Part shown: positions 23,674 to 36,588 of the stretch, piece after piece
Numbering within the stretch: position 1 is the stretch's first letter
How the letters are laid out: each line of letters begins with the position of its first letter
DNA from: Mortierella sp. BCC40632
Taxonomy: Eukaryota; Mortierellomycota; Mortierellomycetes; Mortierellales; Mortierellaceae
Assembly (NCBI GenBank): GCA_011634665.1
Contig: WAEK01000002.1
Coordinates: 1,075,001-1,139,000, forward strand
Length of the DNA: 64,000 bases
Direction of reading: 5' to 3'
The notes under the pieces: generated by a model
Seen by the model: only the letters and a program-made list of their open reading frames with translations
Database searches by the model: none
What the model was told of the DNA's origin: nothing
Program-made: the position numbers and the translations under genes

Positions 23674-25930
23674 ATAGAAAGAGAAAGAATGATTATTAGA
23701 GGAAAGAGGAAAGAATAAAAGGAAGGCGATATGGGGAGAAAGGGAAGAAGGAAGGAAGAACGGATGCGCGGATGGCACGAGCGAGGGTGGCCCAGGGTCA
23801 AGGGTACAGGTAGCGGAGCAGCGCCGGAGGAGGGGGGCGAGGACGGGAGCGACAGGGAGGAGATAGAATGGGCAGGGTGGGAGAAGGAAAAAGGAACAAA
23901 GAGGAGGGGGGGAGAGCACCAGCGGCGAGCGAGTGAGGCGATGAAAGCGACGCAGAGCAGCTCGACGGCGGCTGCGGGCATCGCCGATGGCTATTGAATA
24001 GCCGCGCAGGCGGCGGACTGAATTGTCGCAAGTCCCAGCGCCAGGTCCTCAGGCCTCGGGAGCTGCTGGGCACTGGGCCAGTGCTGTTGTGTGATAGAGT
24101 AGGCGCGCCGATTCAGTCGATTCTATTGTCGTGTATTCTCCTTCGCCCACCCTCCTCTTTCTGTCTCTCCCTTCCTCTCCACTGTCTTCCTGTCGCCAGC
24201 CAGATGTGGTTTGCGTGTCCTTGCGCCAGACGGCCGAGCCTTGTTACTGCCTTGCAGCAAACACACAAACACACCTGTCCTCACGGCCACATCCCTCCGC
24301 ACTTTGCTTTTGCTCTCGTCATCCGCATGCCAAACCCTTTTGCCCGACCAGCTGGCTGTGAGGACAAGGCGAAAAGCCTTCATACAGCGGACTGATCCCC
24401 GGTTGAATAGCGTGAAAAAAGGTACAGGGACTGACCGACCCCGCGGGACCTGCTGTGTTAGCTCTCTGGTTCACTCCTGTACACATACACTTTTACACAA
24501 CAAGCTGCTTGTTGCATTTGTGTACTTGTATCTCCAGTATTGCTTGCCTTTCACCCTGCAGCTGTCCCATTCTCTCTTCTCATTCCTACTACCCTGGCTT
24601 CACATTGCTCGCCACATTGCTCGCGGGCGAAATGGCCCGCTGCATCCAGGCAGTTGCAGTACAACAAAACAGAAGCTGTGGGCTAGACCCATGGCCAGGT
24701 CAGACCAGAAGCCCACCCAAATGTCCTCTCGGTTCGTTAATGCACACACGCCTCCGGACCTGAGCCTAACTGGCGCATATTCTTAGTGGACCCAGGATTG
24801 AACCCATCGACGATCCCTCCTCTTACCGTCCTCTTCTTTCTTTTTTTCTTTTGTGTTTGTGCACTCCTCTTGCTCTCTTGCTCCCTTGGTCAACAGTAAC
24901 AGGGTTCCCCTCCTCCTAGGAATTTCCCTGGCTATTGCATGTATTGACTGGACATTTCAGCTTGGAATCGCTCTATCCTGCTCCCTTTTGCTCCAAGACG
25001 AAGCCCATCCGGCCTTTATGCAGTGTGACAGCACCAAGGGCAGAAATGGCCGAACAGAGATCAATGCGATCAAGTGAACAGAGAAGAAAGAGAGGAGAGA
25101 GAGAGAAAGAGTTGCACCCTACCGTTGAGCACACATCCCTGCTCTCTGGCCAACCCGCTCTCTTCTCTCTCGGCTCTTTATCCACCCCCGCCCTGGTGCT
25201 CTCGCTTCTCCCGCCTCGTCTCTATTCATATTGGATGTCTTACCGTGGAGCACCGTTGCTCAGACGGGGATCCTGTCGACTCTAGAAAACCTTCTGCAAA
25301 GGGCGCGTTGTGATGTTCTCTTGCCGTTCTTTTCTTTTTTTCTATTGTACATTGTACACATCCCCAAGTGTCCGCCCTTGCTTGCTCGCTCTTTTTTTAG
25401 AGCAACCCTCTGTTTTGGCTAGATTCAAACGTACCCCAGTTTACTAAAGAAAAAGAGCGTGTGCGCAAAGACGTGGGATCCATTTTGTCCATTCTAAATG
25501 CGATCGCGGATTTGAGCCGTTGTTTGCTACGAGACAAAAAGTAAGAATGAAAGAGCTGTAAGAGATGCATGCACTGTCCCTGTAGCGTCCCTGTCGGTCC
25601 TTGCTGCCTAATCTTTTCGCTGAGAGCTGGATGATAAAAGCCCATCGATCGCAGCCCTGGGATAAGTCTTCGGGTACCGTCCCCAGGAATCTCCAAGGTA
25701 CTGGGGATCCAGTTGGGATACCGTTATCACATGCAGGAATGTCCTTTTGGTAACCAGTCTCTTTGACGAGTGAGCGGGGATGGGAGCAAGAATGGATGCA
25801 TTGGCCCACGACAGTGTTCATCCTCCTTTTTTCTCTCCCTCCTCTCTTACCCCGCCTGGATCCAGAGCAAGAGATCCCAGCTCTCAAGCAACTAAAGCAA
25901 GTATACCCTTCAGTCCAATCACGAGGGAAT

Positions 25931-25970
25931 CGAGAAAGAGAAAGGGAGAAAGAGAAAGGGAGAAAGAGAA

Positions 25971-26004
<34 letters not shown>
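25931..26004. repeat. GA minisatellite grading into (GA)n
   Basis: Roughly three copies of a 14-bp unit of the type GAGAAAGAGAAAGG lead into a GA dinucleotide run of about 25 bases. Noncoding. Confidence 0.85.
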
Positions 26005-26007
<3 letters not shown>

Positions 26008-29000
26008 CGGAATGAATATCAATCCGCAAATCCAAGGAGCCCCGCTCTCGGTAAGCCTGTGCCAGTTGCACCCGCGACGGAGCCTCAATTGCTCGGCAGG
26101 AACCCACCCCAGTACGCAGGGTTCAAGGACAATGCCGAGAGTCGCTAGGGAAAGCAAGCAGGCAAACTAGTGGGAGGGCGAGGGCAGAAGAGAAAAAGGA
26201 GGTGGAACAACGTTGTTCGCACTGAAGAAGGTTAAGATTACAAAGGGGCAGACGGCGAACAAGCGAGTAGGCATTGAGAGAGCAAATGGGCAGTGAGGAG
26301 GAAAGATGACCTTGGTCCTGTCGACCGCGGAGCACACGACAGTATGGCCCATCGACGGTGGGATCCCAAAGCCGTGGGATGCATGTGGGATGTGCACTCT
26401 TTTCTTTTCTTCTCTCTCTCTCTCTCTCTCTTTCTCTCAATCTCTTCAGCCCTGTCTCACCTTTAACTCTTTTTTTGCTCTTTTGCTGTTTGCCTTGTTC
26501 CTGGTCGATGCCTGAAATTTCGTAGATCCCTTTGTTATTGCATACTGACGAAGTTTTTCTATTTATCTTCCCAGACCTGCTTTCCATTCCTTACCTTCAC
26601 TATCGCTATCATCTCTTTTGTTCTCGACTTGGGCCCAGCTTGGCGTTGCGTGCATGACTTGCAGTATGCGGTGCTGCAGCCTCCTGGACATACAGGATTC
26701 CAACAGGCATCTGCTGCTCTGTTAGGATGCTCAGTAGCCTCTCGCCAGGCTCAGTGCTCCTGTCTTTCTCTCCATGCCTTGGTTGCCTGTTTGTCTGTCA
26801 ATCCGCATGTCTGAGGCCCAACGACTCCCAGGCCAACTGGGCGCAGTTGGGACTAGGATAAACATGACTGACTTTTTACCCGAGACTCCTGTTATTTTTA
26901 CGATTTTTATTCAAGGATAGAGTGTTCTGACTACACAACGTCGTTGCGACGTCCACGCACACACACTCTCTGAGCGGTGAAGATCTTCTTTTTTGACGCC
27001 ATGGCATTGCTTTGATCGACGAGGAGTTTGATTACTCTTAGACATCGACATCAAAAAGAGATGCGACCCTGCACCTTGGGAAAATTTTAAAGGGTCCTCT
27101 CCCATCCTAATTCTTTTGTGCTCCTTGTTCTTTTCTCCACCTCAGCAGAGCATTGTGCCCTATTTCGATTAGCCCCTCGCCCACACAACTGAGAGGGTAG
27201 CCGAAAAGTGAACAAGAATACCTTCTAAACACAACATATGTATCCCGGTGCCCAAAAGTGAACCACCTCTCTCTCTTTTCCCATTAATGTGCTCGGACAA
27301 AAAGGGAAGGTGGGGCGATGGATCTTCCTGAAGCGAATTGTGTCTTGTTCATTCGACAGATGCTTTTTTGGGTCTAGGACTACTCCATCAGATCAGACTA
27401 AATGAGAAGGTTGAGAAAACAATGACGATGAGAAGGGAGCAAGAAAGAGAGAGATCAAGTCCGATGAGCATTTGGAGCGTGGACCATGCCAAGAGGTACA
27501 ACAGTACATTGTGCAGGAAGGTACTCCAAGCCGATACAGGTTTTCTTTGGATGAGCTTACCCAGTTCACTGGACCGATAAGTTCTTCAGTGTGTGGGATG
27601 ATTAGCTGTTCTCCGGCCCCTCCTTGTCAGTACTTGTGCCATCATCAGGTAGAGTAGGTTACAAAAGATACCTTCTTCAGTCCCATAGAGAGTAAAACCT
27701 ACATTGGGGCCAGTCGGCACCAATTCTCTTTGATACCCCATGACTTCATATCCAGTGGCCTCTAGAAAGGGGTTTGTCCAATCCAGCCTATCCAGTCCTC
27801 TGGACACACCAGGTGAAGAAGAGTTGCTTCAGAGAGACCTCTGTTCCTGTCTCGGGTACTCTTTCCTATTCGTTGATGCGTGGTAGGACAAGTGAGGTGG
27901 AGAACAAAGGCTGTTGCGTGTTTCTAAGTAGCACCCTTGAGATGTCCAAGGCTAACGATGATACGCCCACAAAATGACGAGGAAGTCGTCTTCGACATCT
28001 AGCAGTTGAACAAAGGAGGAACACTCACCATGGAAAAAATGGAAGACTTGGGAGTAAGGAAAAAGAATAAGAAAGAGCGGAGCAGATAGAGTTAATTAAC
28101 GTAGGGAACGAACCCCTGCTCTTTGACCTGTATTCCCGTTCTTTTGATTCCCTGGGGACTCTGAAATGAAAAAACGTGAACAGTCCAGTTGAGGTTTATG
28201 CGAATCGTCCACGAAATGGTCCACACGATGTGCAGCTGTTTGTGTGCACGATAAGGTCTACGCTAGTCGAGTGCCGCGCTTTCCTTGTGTTCACATCCAT
28301 TGTCCAAAGACACTGCAACAACAGAAGCCCACAACAATGTCTAACCTTGTGTTCATGCCACTCGTCCTTGGCTATCTATTTTAATCAGGGCCTTCACTCC
28401 TAATAGAAAGAAAGAAAGAAAAGTCCTCACTTGACCCAGGGATGGCCTGTAGAACACCCAGTCAACAATCTCGGAGAACCCATCCGCTGCCTCAGCATAG
28501 GACCACTACGAAGAAGAACCTGCTCCTCGATCATTCGTTGGGGCGTGCAAAATGGTGGGAATGAACGAGTAGGGAGTTAGAGTAAAGCATGTGAGGACTA
28601 GAGTGTGGAACCTTTTGGCGCCGAGTGCATAAAGTTGTAGAGATGCATTGGCGTGCAGGAAGGGCACAGGGGTCTGCACTTCCATGCCATGGTCCTAATC
28701 CTTTCTTTTCCTTCTTTCATTTGGACAGGCCATGAGAAAGGAACTCGAAGCATGAAAAACGAACGATGTGAGCCAAAGGTAGAAAGCGATTATGTATGGA
28801 CCTGACGCCATTGCCTTCAGCTCCCTGAAAGTAGACCTGTTACACTCCTCTCTCCTCCACAAACACACACCCATCTTTCAAAAAAAGAGATGTGTGGACT
28901 GTTCGGGACGACCCTGATGACCTTTTGCGCATCTTCAACGGCCGGTGTAGACAAGGACGGTAACCCAATCGAGCTGCAATCTCTTTGCTTCTTCAACTCC

Positions 29001-29483
29001 GGCGGCTGTCCAGTCTATTCCACCAATAGCTTTGCTTTGCCTTTCACGAGATAGCCCAAAAAGACACTCTTTCTCGCTTGTGAGTTTTCATGTTGATGGC
29101 ACGATCCTTCGTCTCCTTTGTTTCTTTTGTTGGTGTTTGCTTCAACGACAGCATGCTACTCTGCATGGGCAAAGACCCAATGCTCTTTTTGTCGACGTAT
29201 CCTAGGATCGGAATAACTGTAGGGATCGAGGCGAGTCCCCGCTCTGTTCGTGTCCCCATGAGATGTGGGCTGGCCCTGTTGTGCCATGCACCCTGTTTAA
29301 CTGCTCATTGTTTTGATGCGTGCATCTGAGTTTTTTTTTTTTTTTTTTTGTCCGTTGGCTCAAACTTTCAACCCTCTTTTTCTTACTCAGCGCGGGTGTC
29401 GATTTTGTTGTTGAGTTGGGCACACATGCAACTATGCTGACGCTTTCCTCTCCTTCAACAGTTTGATGCTCATTGCTCTCTCT

Positions 29484-29487
<4 letters not shown>

Positions 29488-29529
<42 letters not shown>
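29488..29529. repeat. Poly-T tract, 42 bases
   Basis: The longest uninterrupted homopolymer in the window, in noncoding DNA. It lies at the end of a pyrimidine-rich run. It may be a retro-element poly-A relic on the minus strand, though no element body was recognised beside it. Confidence 0.85.
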
Positions 29530-30440
29530 CCCTTTCATCCCTTGCCCACAGCACAGCGCCATTCTAAAAGTCCTCTATTCAGTCAAGAATTTTGTACTTT
29601 TTTTTGCGCAAAACCAGCTTTTTGTCCTACACCCCACTCCTCATCCTCTTTTCTCCCCAGGATAACCATCCCTGGATACCAAAGGATGGCTTGGGTATGG
29701 CGTGAGTGAAGAACAAGTACCCGGGGATATTCACAGTCTGCGATGGCTCAGAGTTATATCTGCCATCTCGCCGACAGGAGTACCTGTCAAGCCAGGAATG
29801 GGAGAGAGAAAGCTGAAGTATACATCTGAGTTGTCCTTTTCTCTTCGTCATCGGCCCAGCCTTCAATTGTTCGACGTTCCATATCTTTATGCTTACTCTT
29901 GCCGTGCAATCCAAGACCTACTGTTCATAGGTTCCGCTGTACAAAATCTCAATGGTATTTTGAGCGTACGGAGACTGGATTGGGGAGCCATTGGAATTGA
30001 GATTACTTTATTATTCATGAGCAAATTCATGTTTTGCATGACATATCATTGTTTCCTGGGATTCGCCACTCGCCGACCTATCGAGAAACATCCAGAGATA
30101 GAGAGACATCCAGAGAGACGGAGAAAAAAGTTTGGGCATCCTCATGCCGCTTGTACTCTACTCTTTTTTTTTTTTTTTTTTTTTCTGTGTGTGTGATTTT
30201 TTTTTTATTTTTTTTTTTCGCTGGGCGTCCAAGCCGAATGTCTTGCTTATGGTTTGTTGAATACTCATGGAACCCATGCGAATGGGTCTGGAAGGTCGGT
30301 GGGGCGTCTGCAGGTTAGTGAGAAGTGAGTAGAAGAGGAAAGCAACGCAGGGATGGGCCCTGGATTAGGATGAGTAAGGGTCCATGGGCGTTCATGCTCT
30401 GTTGTTTACAGTCAAAAGCATACTTTTGCTCCACTTTGCG

Positions 30441-30463
30441 CACAACACACACACAACACACAC

Positions 30464-30503
<40 letters not shown>
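30441..30503. repeat. AC microsatellite
   Basis: CA/AC dinucleotides with a few CAACA interruptions at the left end. Noncoding. Confidence 0.92.
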
Positions 30504-30505
<2 letters not shown>

Positions 30506-31281
30506 GTCAAACGCCGTTTGTTGTCTCTCTTTTTCCACAAGAAGGCTCGGATTTAACAACGGGGCGAGATTTTTAGGTTGAGTTTTCCCTTTCGTACCTT
30601 TCGCCCTCAGTGTGGTCGCCTTCTCCGCCTTTCCTTTGGGTTCCCCGTTCCTGGAATGTATCTCTGGACTCCAGAATCCCTCCCCGCGGACGGAAAATCC
30701 TGACTAAGACCAACATGGAAATATAAAGAGTAGGTCAGGTCTTGAGAAGGATTCGCCGTTCTTGGGATCTAAGGAGGCACGGCACTTTAGTAAGGGGTCT
30801 CGCTCTCCTCTCGATCGTGTGGGCGTATTGGGTTATGTGAAGTCCAAAGAGATCTCTGTATGCAGGCATGAACAAAGCTTCCTCCCTTTGTTTGCCCTTG
30901 TATCCTTCGCCATGACCTCTCTTCTTCCACAGCTGACTCTGCTCATGGATGAAAAGAGAAGTGAGGTGTTTTTTAAGTAGAGAGGTATCATTCTGTGTGA
31001 CCAACCTGCCTTCTCACTAGAAAGGGCGCAACAACTCCAAGAAAAGGGGAGGAGCTGTGCGACTGATCTGAGAATGAAAACCAAGAAAGCAAAGAAAACC
31101 AAGGGCTTCCCTTGTGCGCGGTTTTCACTTTGAGCGTGAAAAAGAGGCCTCCTGTTTTTTTTTTTTTTTTCCTCAGGGAATACAGATATCCCGCATGACA
31201 TCGATGATGAGAGATGCTATCGATCGACTTCCCGTTCTTTTCGCTTTCTGAAAGTCAACCGTTCGGCTAGAGCTTCTCCCT

Positions 31282-31303
31282 GTCTCTCTCTCTCTCTCTC
31301 TCT

Positions 31304-31335
<32 letters not shown>
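31282..31335. repeat. (CT)n followed by A31
   Basis: A CT dinucleotide run (31282-31304) joins directly to 31 A residues. Noncoding. Confidence 0.9.
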
Positions 31336-31337
<2 letters not shown>

Positions 31338-32170
31338 AAAAGCACCGGGTTCCTGTTTTAGAGATGTAGGGTGAGCATCTGCTCCGACACCAGGAGCCTC
31401 ATCTCGCCAAATCACTGTTGATCGATTTCTAGGGTGTCGACAATCCCTTTTCAGCGCATCCCTTCAATCTCCCACTCTGTCAATCTCGAATAGCTCTTTT
31501 AGACTCCGGAGAGGGCGTGAAAGCTTAGATTGACCCGTCGAGCTGGACTGCTGAAGGGAATTTGACCTCGTTTTGATTTCTGAGGTGCAAACAAGGTTAA
31601 TTCACGCCCCTGACCAAGATTGCTGATTTTTACTGCTCTGCTGATCAGACCAGCTATCCGCAGAGGGCGAGGGGGGGAGGGGAGTATTCCAGCTTTCGAT
31701 CAATTTTCCATGTCTCGTTCTCGCATGCAGTTCTTTCATGATTCCACCACAACTGGAAGAGCAATTAAAGAAGGACGAGAGTCGAGGGAGATGTTTCGTG
31801 AGGGGCACCCTTGCTTTTCCATATTTTTGCTCCCGCCATTTTGCGTCCCAAGGCTCACTTGGCACAATCATAGAGTGTACGATAGGAGAGCACCAAAAGA
31901 TCGTCCAAATGGTTCTCTCCCTGCTTTATCGACTTGTCTTGCATTCATCCTTTTTCTTCTAAATGAAGAAGGATGTAGACGATCAACTTGAGATTCTCGT
32001 AGATTGGGCTATCTGCATTCTTAATTGTTGCAGATTGCATGAAACGTTTGGACGTCTTGAAACATTGAGTCGCCTTTTCTTTTGTCCTATCTCCAAGTCG
32101 GTTAAGAGATTGCTCCAAAGAGTTGATCGGTATGGCCTCTCATCGATCAAGATACAACTTTTTCTTTCTT

Positions 32171-32206
<36 letters not shown>

Positions 32207-32499
32207 TAATCGACTGTGTCTTATCGAGCACAGCGATCTTAGTCAATGAATCTTCTTGATCGAGAGTGTAACGCATTTTTTTTTTTTTTTTCAATCAATC
32301 TGTTTCTTATGCAATTGCTATGTATGCAAAGACTAAGCCAGCCTGATCTATGGCAACCACTATGATGTGGCAATCCTCCATACACCACGTAAACACGCCG
32401 TCCTTTAGCCCTATGCAACGATTGGCATCCCTCATCGAGGCGAACATAGATTGGGACTAGAGTGGAATGCTTCCCATTCTTCCTAGCTTCGCGAGGTGC

Positions 32500-34830
32500 A
32501 GCTTTCTACAGTAACAGATAGTCAGCGACACACTGGTCTTGCAGCCCAAGTTTTACCTATACGTCACTTTTTTTTTTCCTACGAAAAAAAGTCTCGCGCC
32601 CGAAAGGCACCTGCCAAGGTTGTACTTGTTAGAGAGACTAATCCGATGGAAAGCGAAAAGGAAACCTCTGAGCCCGAGGTGCTTGTCGTTAACAGTTTAC
32701 AGGAACTGACAAGGGCCATCTTCACTTGATGGGTCAAATGGGATGCTGGATGATATCCTCTGCCTAATACCTGTCTTTGCCTTTTAGGCCGCTTTTTTCA
32801 GTAGCAAATCTTGCCCTAGTTGCGGTGGCGATGACACATACCAAAATTACACTGATTTTCACCTGGATGCTGGCAAAGTCGACCTCAATTCAATCAGCAA
32901 TGCCAACAACGATGCAGACAATCTTTGATCTGCTGAAAAAATGTGATGCTAGTCAAGAAAGGAAACAAGGCACTGGCCCTGTTGGAGAAGGCGTTGCTGA
33001 CCCAGCCGATAAAGACTTTGATGTAGGCGAAGCAATTGAGACTGAATTGGACACAGTAAGTTCGGTTGACACCTACCCTATTTCAATAACGCGCTTAGTT
33101 CAATCTTGGATGAAAGGATTCCGATTCAAGTGAGTGCTTATGAGGTTCGACTGTCCTTTCATTCTTTTTATTCTCTTTCTCTATGTAACCAAATAAAATG
33201 ACAATCCCGTTCATTGTTCAGTGGTTGCAAGATCAATTTTCTGATGATCTGCATGAGTTTGCTCTGGAGGAGACCTAAAAGTATTTGCTGCAGGGAGACT
33301 GTATCCAGAAGGACGCTCTTCAAGATGGAGAACCGCAGATCAAAGAGAATACTGTTCATTTTGCTCGACTCCTGACGTGTACAACGAACGGCTGCAATGA
33401 CATCAGACTCAGTTTTCCACCTTATTTTGTTCAGGTGAATGGTGCCTACCAGTGCCTTGGGAAAGAAAAGAAAAGAAAGTTACTGTATCTGCAGTGTCAG
33501 TGTGCGGACTAAAAACGTGTCATAAAAGGTAGAAAAATGGCAGAGAAGTCAGGAAAACCAGGAGCTACAGGCAGAGCATGAGGGCGGGGTGCCAAGCTGC
33601 GATACGAACTAAAACTCAAAAGGCATCAGAATATGATAAGATTAGCTAGATTTAATGAAAAACTGCCTATCAGTACAGGCATAGCCATGATGTGGGAGGT
33701 CTTAATGTGTTGGGAACTCGCCAGAAATCTGCTGGCATCAAGGCGATAGCCAAGAAGCTTATCTTGGGCGGTTCCACAATATCCATGATTATGAATTAAC
33801 TTACAATGGAGCGTAACAGGTTCATGCAAGTCCTGCAGGAGAAGGATCGCTTCTCTTGGCACGATCTCGTTGCTTATGAAGATGTCTACAACATCTGACA
33901 TTCTACTATGCTCAGTAGAATGAGAATGGATAACGACCACGTACTCTTGTCAATGAAGTGGATGGAAGAGCCTGAACAAGATGGCGGGTTTACCTACCAC
34001 GGCAAGGAGGGTCATTTGTAGCAGATAACTCAACTTCGAGCTCACGGAGGGACTATTTGTTTTGACGGGACTCGCAATGAGTTCAGATGCCATACGAAAT
34101 GCCCATTTATCTTAGACCCATCTGTTGGCTTTCGCCTTGAGCCTAAGGATTTTCAGACACTCCCTCCATGCGAATAGGCGGGAAATTCGCTATTCCATCT
34201 TGTCTTCAAGAACACCACTACAGGATTCGGCGTTCCAGTAGCATTCCTCTTTACAGAAACCGCAGTGAACTATCCTTGTTAGGTAGCTATGGGAACTTGG
34301 AAACAAGATGACCGAGACGTTTTCCTTGCCAGGAGACATATGCGTATACAAGCTGAATGCTGGCAATCCGAAAGCAGCACCAGCAGCGCCCTGATACTGT
34401 CATCCACATTCTGACATTTATGGCCTTTCTGTATTTTCAAAAAAAAAAAAAAAAAAAGTATCCATAGTGGCATAAAAGTAGGTCGTAAGAGCCCGACACA
34501 GAAGATTGAGATACGCTTCAGGCTTGTTGCTGAAAAGCACATTCAAACTAGAGACATATTAGACTGTATTGGTGCTACAGATTGACGATGGAACTCGTAG
34601 AGCCTAATCTTTTAAGACTCCAGGGAAAGCATACTACATCCAAACTGAATTTAATAGGCAGGCATTGAGCGAGATCGCTAGTTGTACACGTCTATACTTC
34701 CGCACGAGTGTCAGCTGCTGCAAGCGCTGCCCTCGTCTTAACTCAGATACCAAAATTTCAATTGTGATCCAACGACATTCACTTGCAAGAAATTCTACTA
34801 GACAACAAACGCTCGCTGTTTGATGAAGCC
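32500..34830 (+). pseudogene. Decayed MULE/SWIM transposase copy
   Basis: Translated segments align in order with the intact transposase at 1-2182 but carry several stops and frame changes. At 33.48 kb the segment LQCQCAD matches the CQCQ pair. At 33.69-33.79 kb YRHSHDVGG...ISMIMN-stop-LTMER matches the HNH/IMNQLTMD stretch. At 33.95-34.08 kb KWMEEPEQDGGFTYHGKEG and TICFDGTRNEF match WMEQLAKGGFFTFYDKEG and VLCFDGAHH. At 34.20-34.26 kb TGFGVPVAFLFTET matches LGFGIPVAFFLTKT. At about 34.66-34.74 kb SCT...CCKR is a ruined SWIM finger. Frames at 32.5-33.5 kb (for example SKSCPSCGGDDTY near 32.8 kb) may be its N-terminal part, but that is less certain. Both boundaries are approximate, and no terminal inverted repeats were found by eye. 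It ends about 0.3 kb before the KAT14-like gene. Confidence 0.75.
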
Positions 34831-35169
34831 CACAGAGACTATCTTGGATCTATGAAGCCAACTGCGCGCCTAGTGCCAGACACTTGATCCACTAATCTTC
34901 AGCGTCTTAACGCGTTACTATCTCTATCTCTCAAAGACAGGGACCTTCTCCTCAAAAATTATCATGGTTCTCTTCCCTAGACGTGACTGTTTCTATCGCC
35001 AGGCAACCCTTGGACTTGTTTTTGATTTTTTTTTTCCTCGGTTCATGCTCTCTCTTGCAGACACCTTCCTACCAGCAAAATCTCTGCCACAGCAATCTGG
35101 CGTGTGTCCACGATAATCGCCCCACACCGGCATTAGTGGAACAGTCAAAAACCACACGCAAAAAAGAAA
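34831..35169. other. Short intergenic stretch before the KAT14-like gene
   Basis: Between the transposon relic and the first ATG of the next gene. It may contain the end of the relic and the KAT14 promoter. No separate gene is seen. Confidence 0.4.
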
Positions 35170-36553
35170 ATGGCTGCTCATTCGAGAGGAAAGGCGATTC
35201 TGGCGTTCCCATACAAGGTATGCGGTCTGCAAACATCTCGTGCTTGCAAAAAACTCCCCGATGGGACGAAGCACTATGCATCTGCACTCGGTCATTGGAA
35301 AAAAAAAAAAAAAAAAATAGCGCGTCTCCATGGCACAACTGTAGTTGCTGATGCGATCCCCCCTTCTTTGTCTTCAACTGGTATTGTTTTTTTTTTTTTT
35401 TAGCCTGACCAGCTGTGATTGGGCCCCGGACCACAAAAGCATGAGGAGGGCGTGTACTGCTACTGTGGCAAGGACAAGGAGTCGTAAGTGGGAGGTTCTT
35501 ATGGCGATTGAGTGGCCAAAATGACTGGAAGCATGTCAAGGACCTCACTCCATTCATACCGAGACTAAATACTATTCATCTTGATGGTTCATTGTAGCGA
35601 TGAGCCGATGCTGCCTTGCCAAAATTGTCAACAGCTCTTTCATTCTGGTAAAGCACACACACTCAGCGACTCGACAACTCAGCCAATTTTCGAGGACAGA
35701 ATCAGCACCGAGGAAGACGAAATTGCGAGAACTGAGGAACTTTTTCTTTTTCTTTTGTTGGTGTTGATAGAGTGCGTCTCCTGCTTGACCAAACCTCTCC
35801 TGAAAGGCGACGAGTTCTTCAAGTTTGAATGCTCCGTCTGCAAGCAAGGACCCGAGTTTTTTGAAAGGGCTCCATTGAGTTGGTACGTACTTCTACACCG
35901 TCAACCATTCTATTGTAATCCTGGCTGGGGGGTTTTAAACACTTGCTGACTGAACTCGCACTGGACGATTTTTGTTTGAACAAAAAAAAAAAAAAAAAAT
36001 AGGGTCATCCTCGTTCACCTTGTCCTCTACAACCTCATGGATGCTCACCCAGAACAAAAATACTTTCGTTGGAAGGAAGAGATCTGCAAGTTCATTGACG
36101 ACTACTGGACTTATCTTTTACCAGACAAGGATCGTAAGCTAGACCAAAGGGGGACAAGAGCGGTCGCTATTTTTTTCCTTCTTTTTTTTTCTTCAAAACA
36201 TCTAAAAATCGAGACTGACGCAGTGTTTTACTTTCATTGTAACGCTACTTTTAACCAGAATCCCCAACGTGGAACAACACTGTCGCCAGCGTACTCTCTG
36301 TTCAGAACCACATCTTTTTGTCGGGAGTAGAGACCAAAGGGGCGTCAGGTAAGATTTTGCTTTTAAAATAGAAAGGGGGAAGGAGAAGATGTTCATTCAA
36401 TGTTTCTTAGTTACTAACGACGTTTTATTCGGCATGAGGAATCAATAGGATGGTGGACATTGATCGAAAAGGCGCCTCCGGACAGGAACCGAAGTATGTA
36501 TCATCTGCTACTCCAATTCTGGATACTTCTATTCATACATCAATCTCATCAAG

Positions 36554-36588
<35 letters not shown>

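Larger units (their letters stand above)
20219..32490. other. 12-kb region without a recognisable gene
   Basis: Neither strand contains a frame with family motifs, consistent splice phases or normal composition; the longest frames translate simple repeats or Ser/Pro/Arg noise. From 20.2 to 24.0 kb it is GC-rich and purine-rich on the plus strand, so CT-rich in the sense of the zinc-finger gene. From 24.0 kb to about 27 kb it turns pyrimidine-rich, and from 27 to 32.5 kb it is mixed with long T tracts. Simple repeats include GA (20756-20785), GA-rich 22540-22870, alternating CG (23597-23673), GA minisatellite (25931-26004), CT (26408-26438), T42 (29488-29529), AC (30441-30503), CT/A31 (31282-31335) and T34 (about 32172-32205). 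No tRNA, rRNA or snRNA was recognised. It could hold a long 5' UTR, enhancers or a long noncoding RNA. Confidence 0.6.

Noticed and set aside
23377..23997. Overlapping 160-180-residue frames on both strands
   Set aside because: Pro/Ser/Arg-rich translations of GC-rich simple sequence, open on several frames at once, which reflects few stops rather than coding.
25266..25286. BamHI-SalI-XbaI-like string resembling a cloning-vector polylinker
   Set aside because: Only about 12 bases match a pUC-type linker, the site order differs, and flanking sequence is ordinary. Similar short strings occur near 18307 and 26318, so chance is more likely than vector contamination.
28105..28140. T-arm-like stem on the minus strand
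   Set aside because: The arm pairs weakly, but no acceptor stem partner or anticodon arm is present within tRNA distance.
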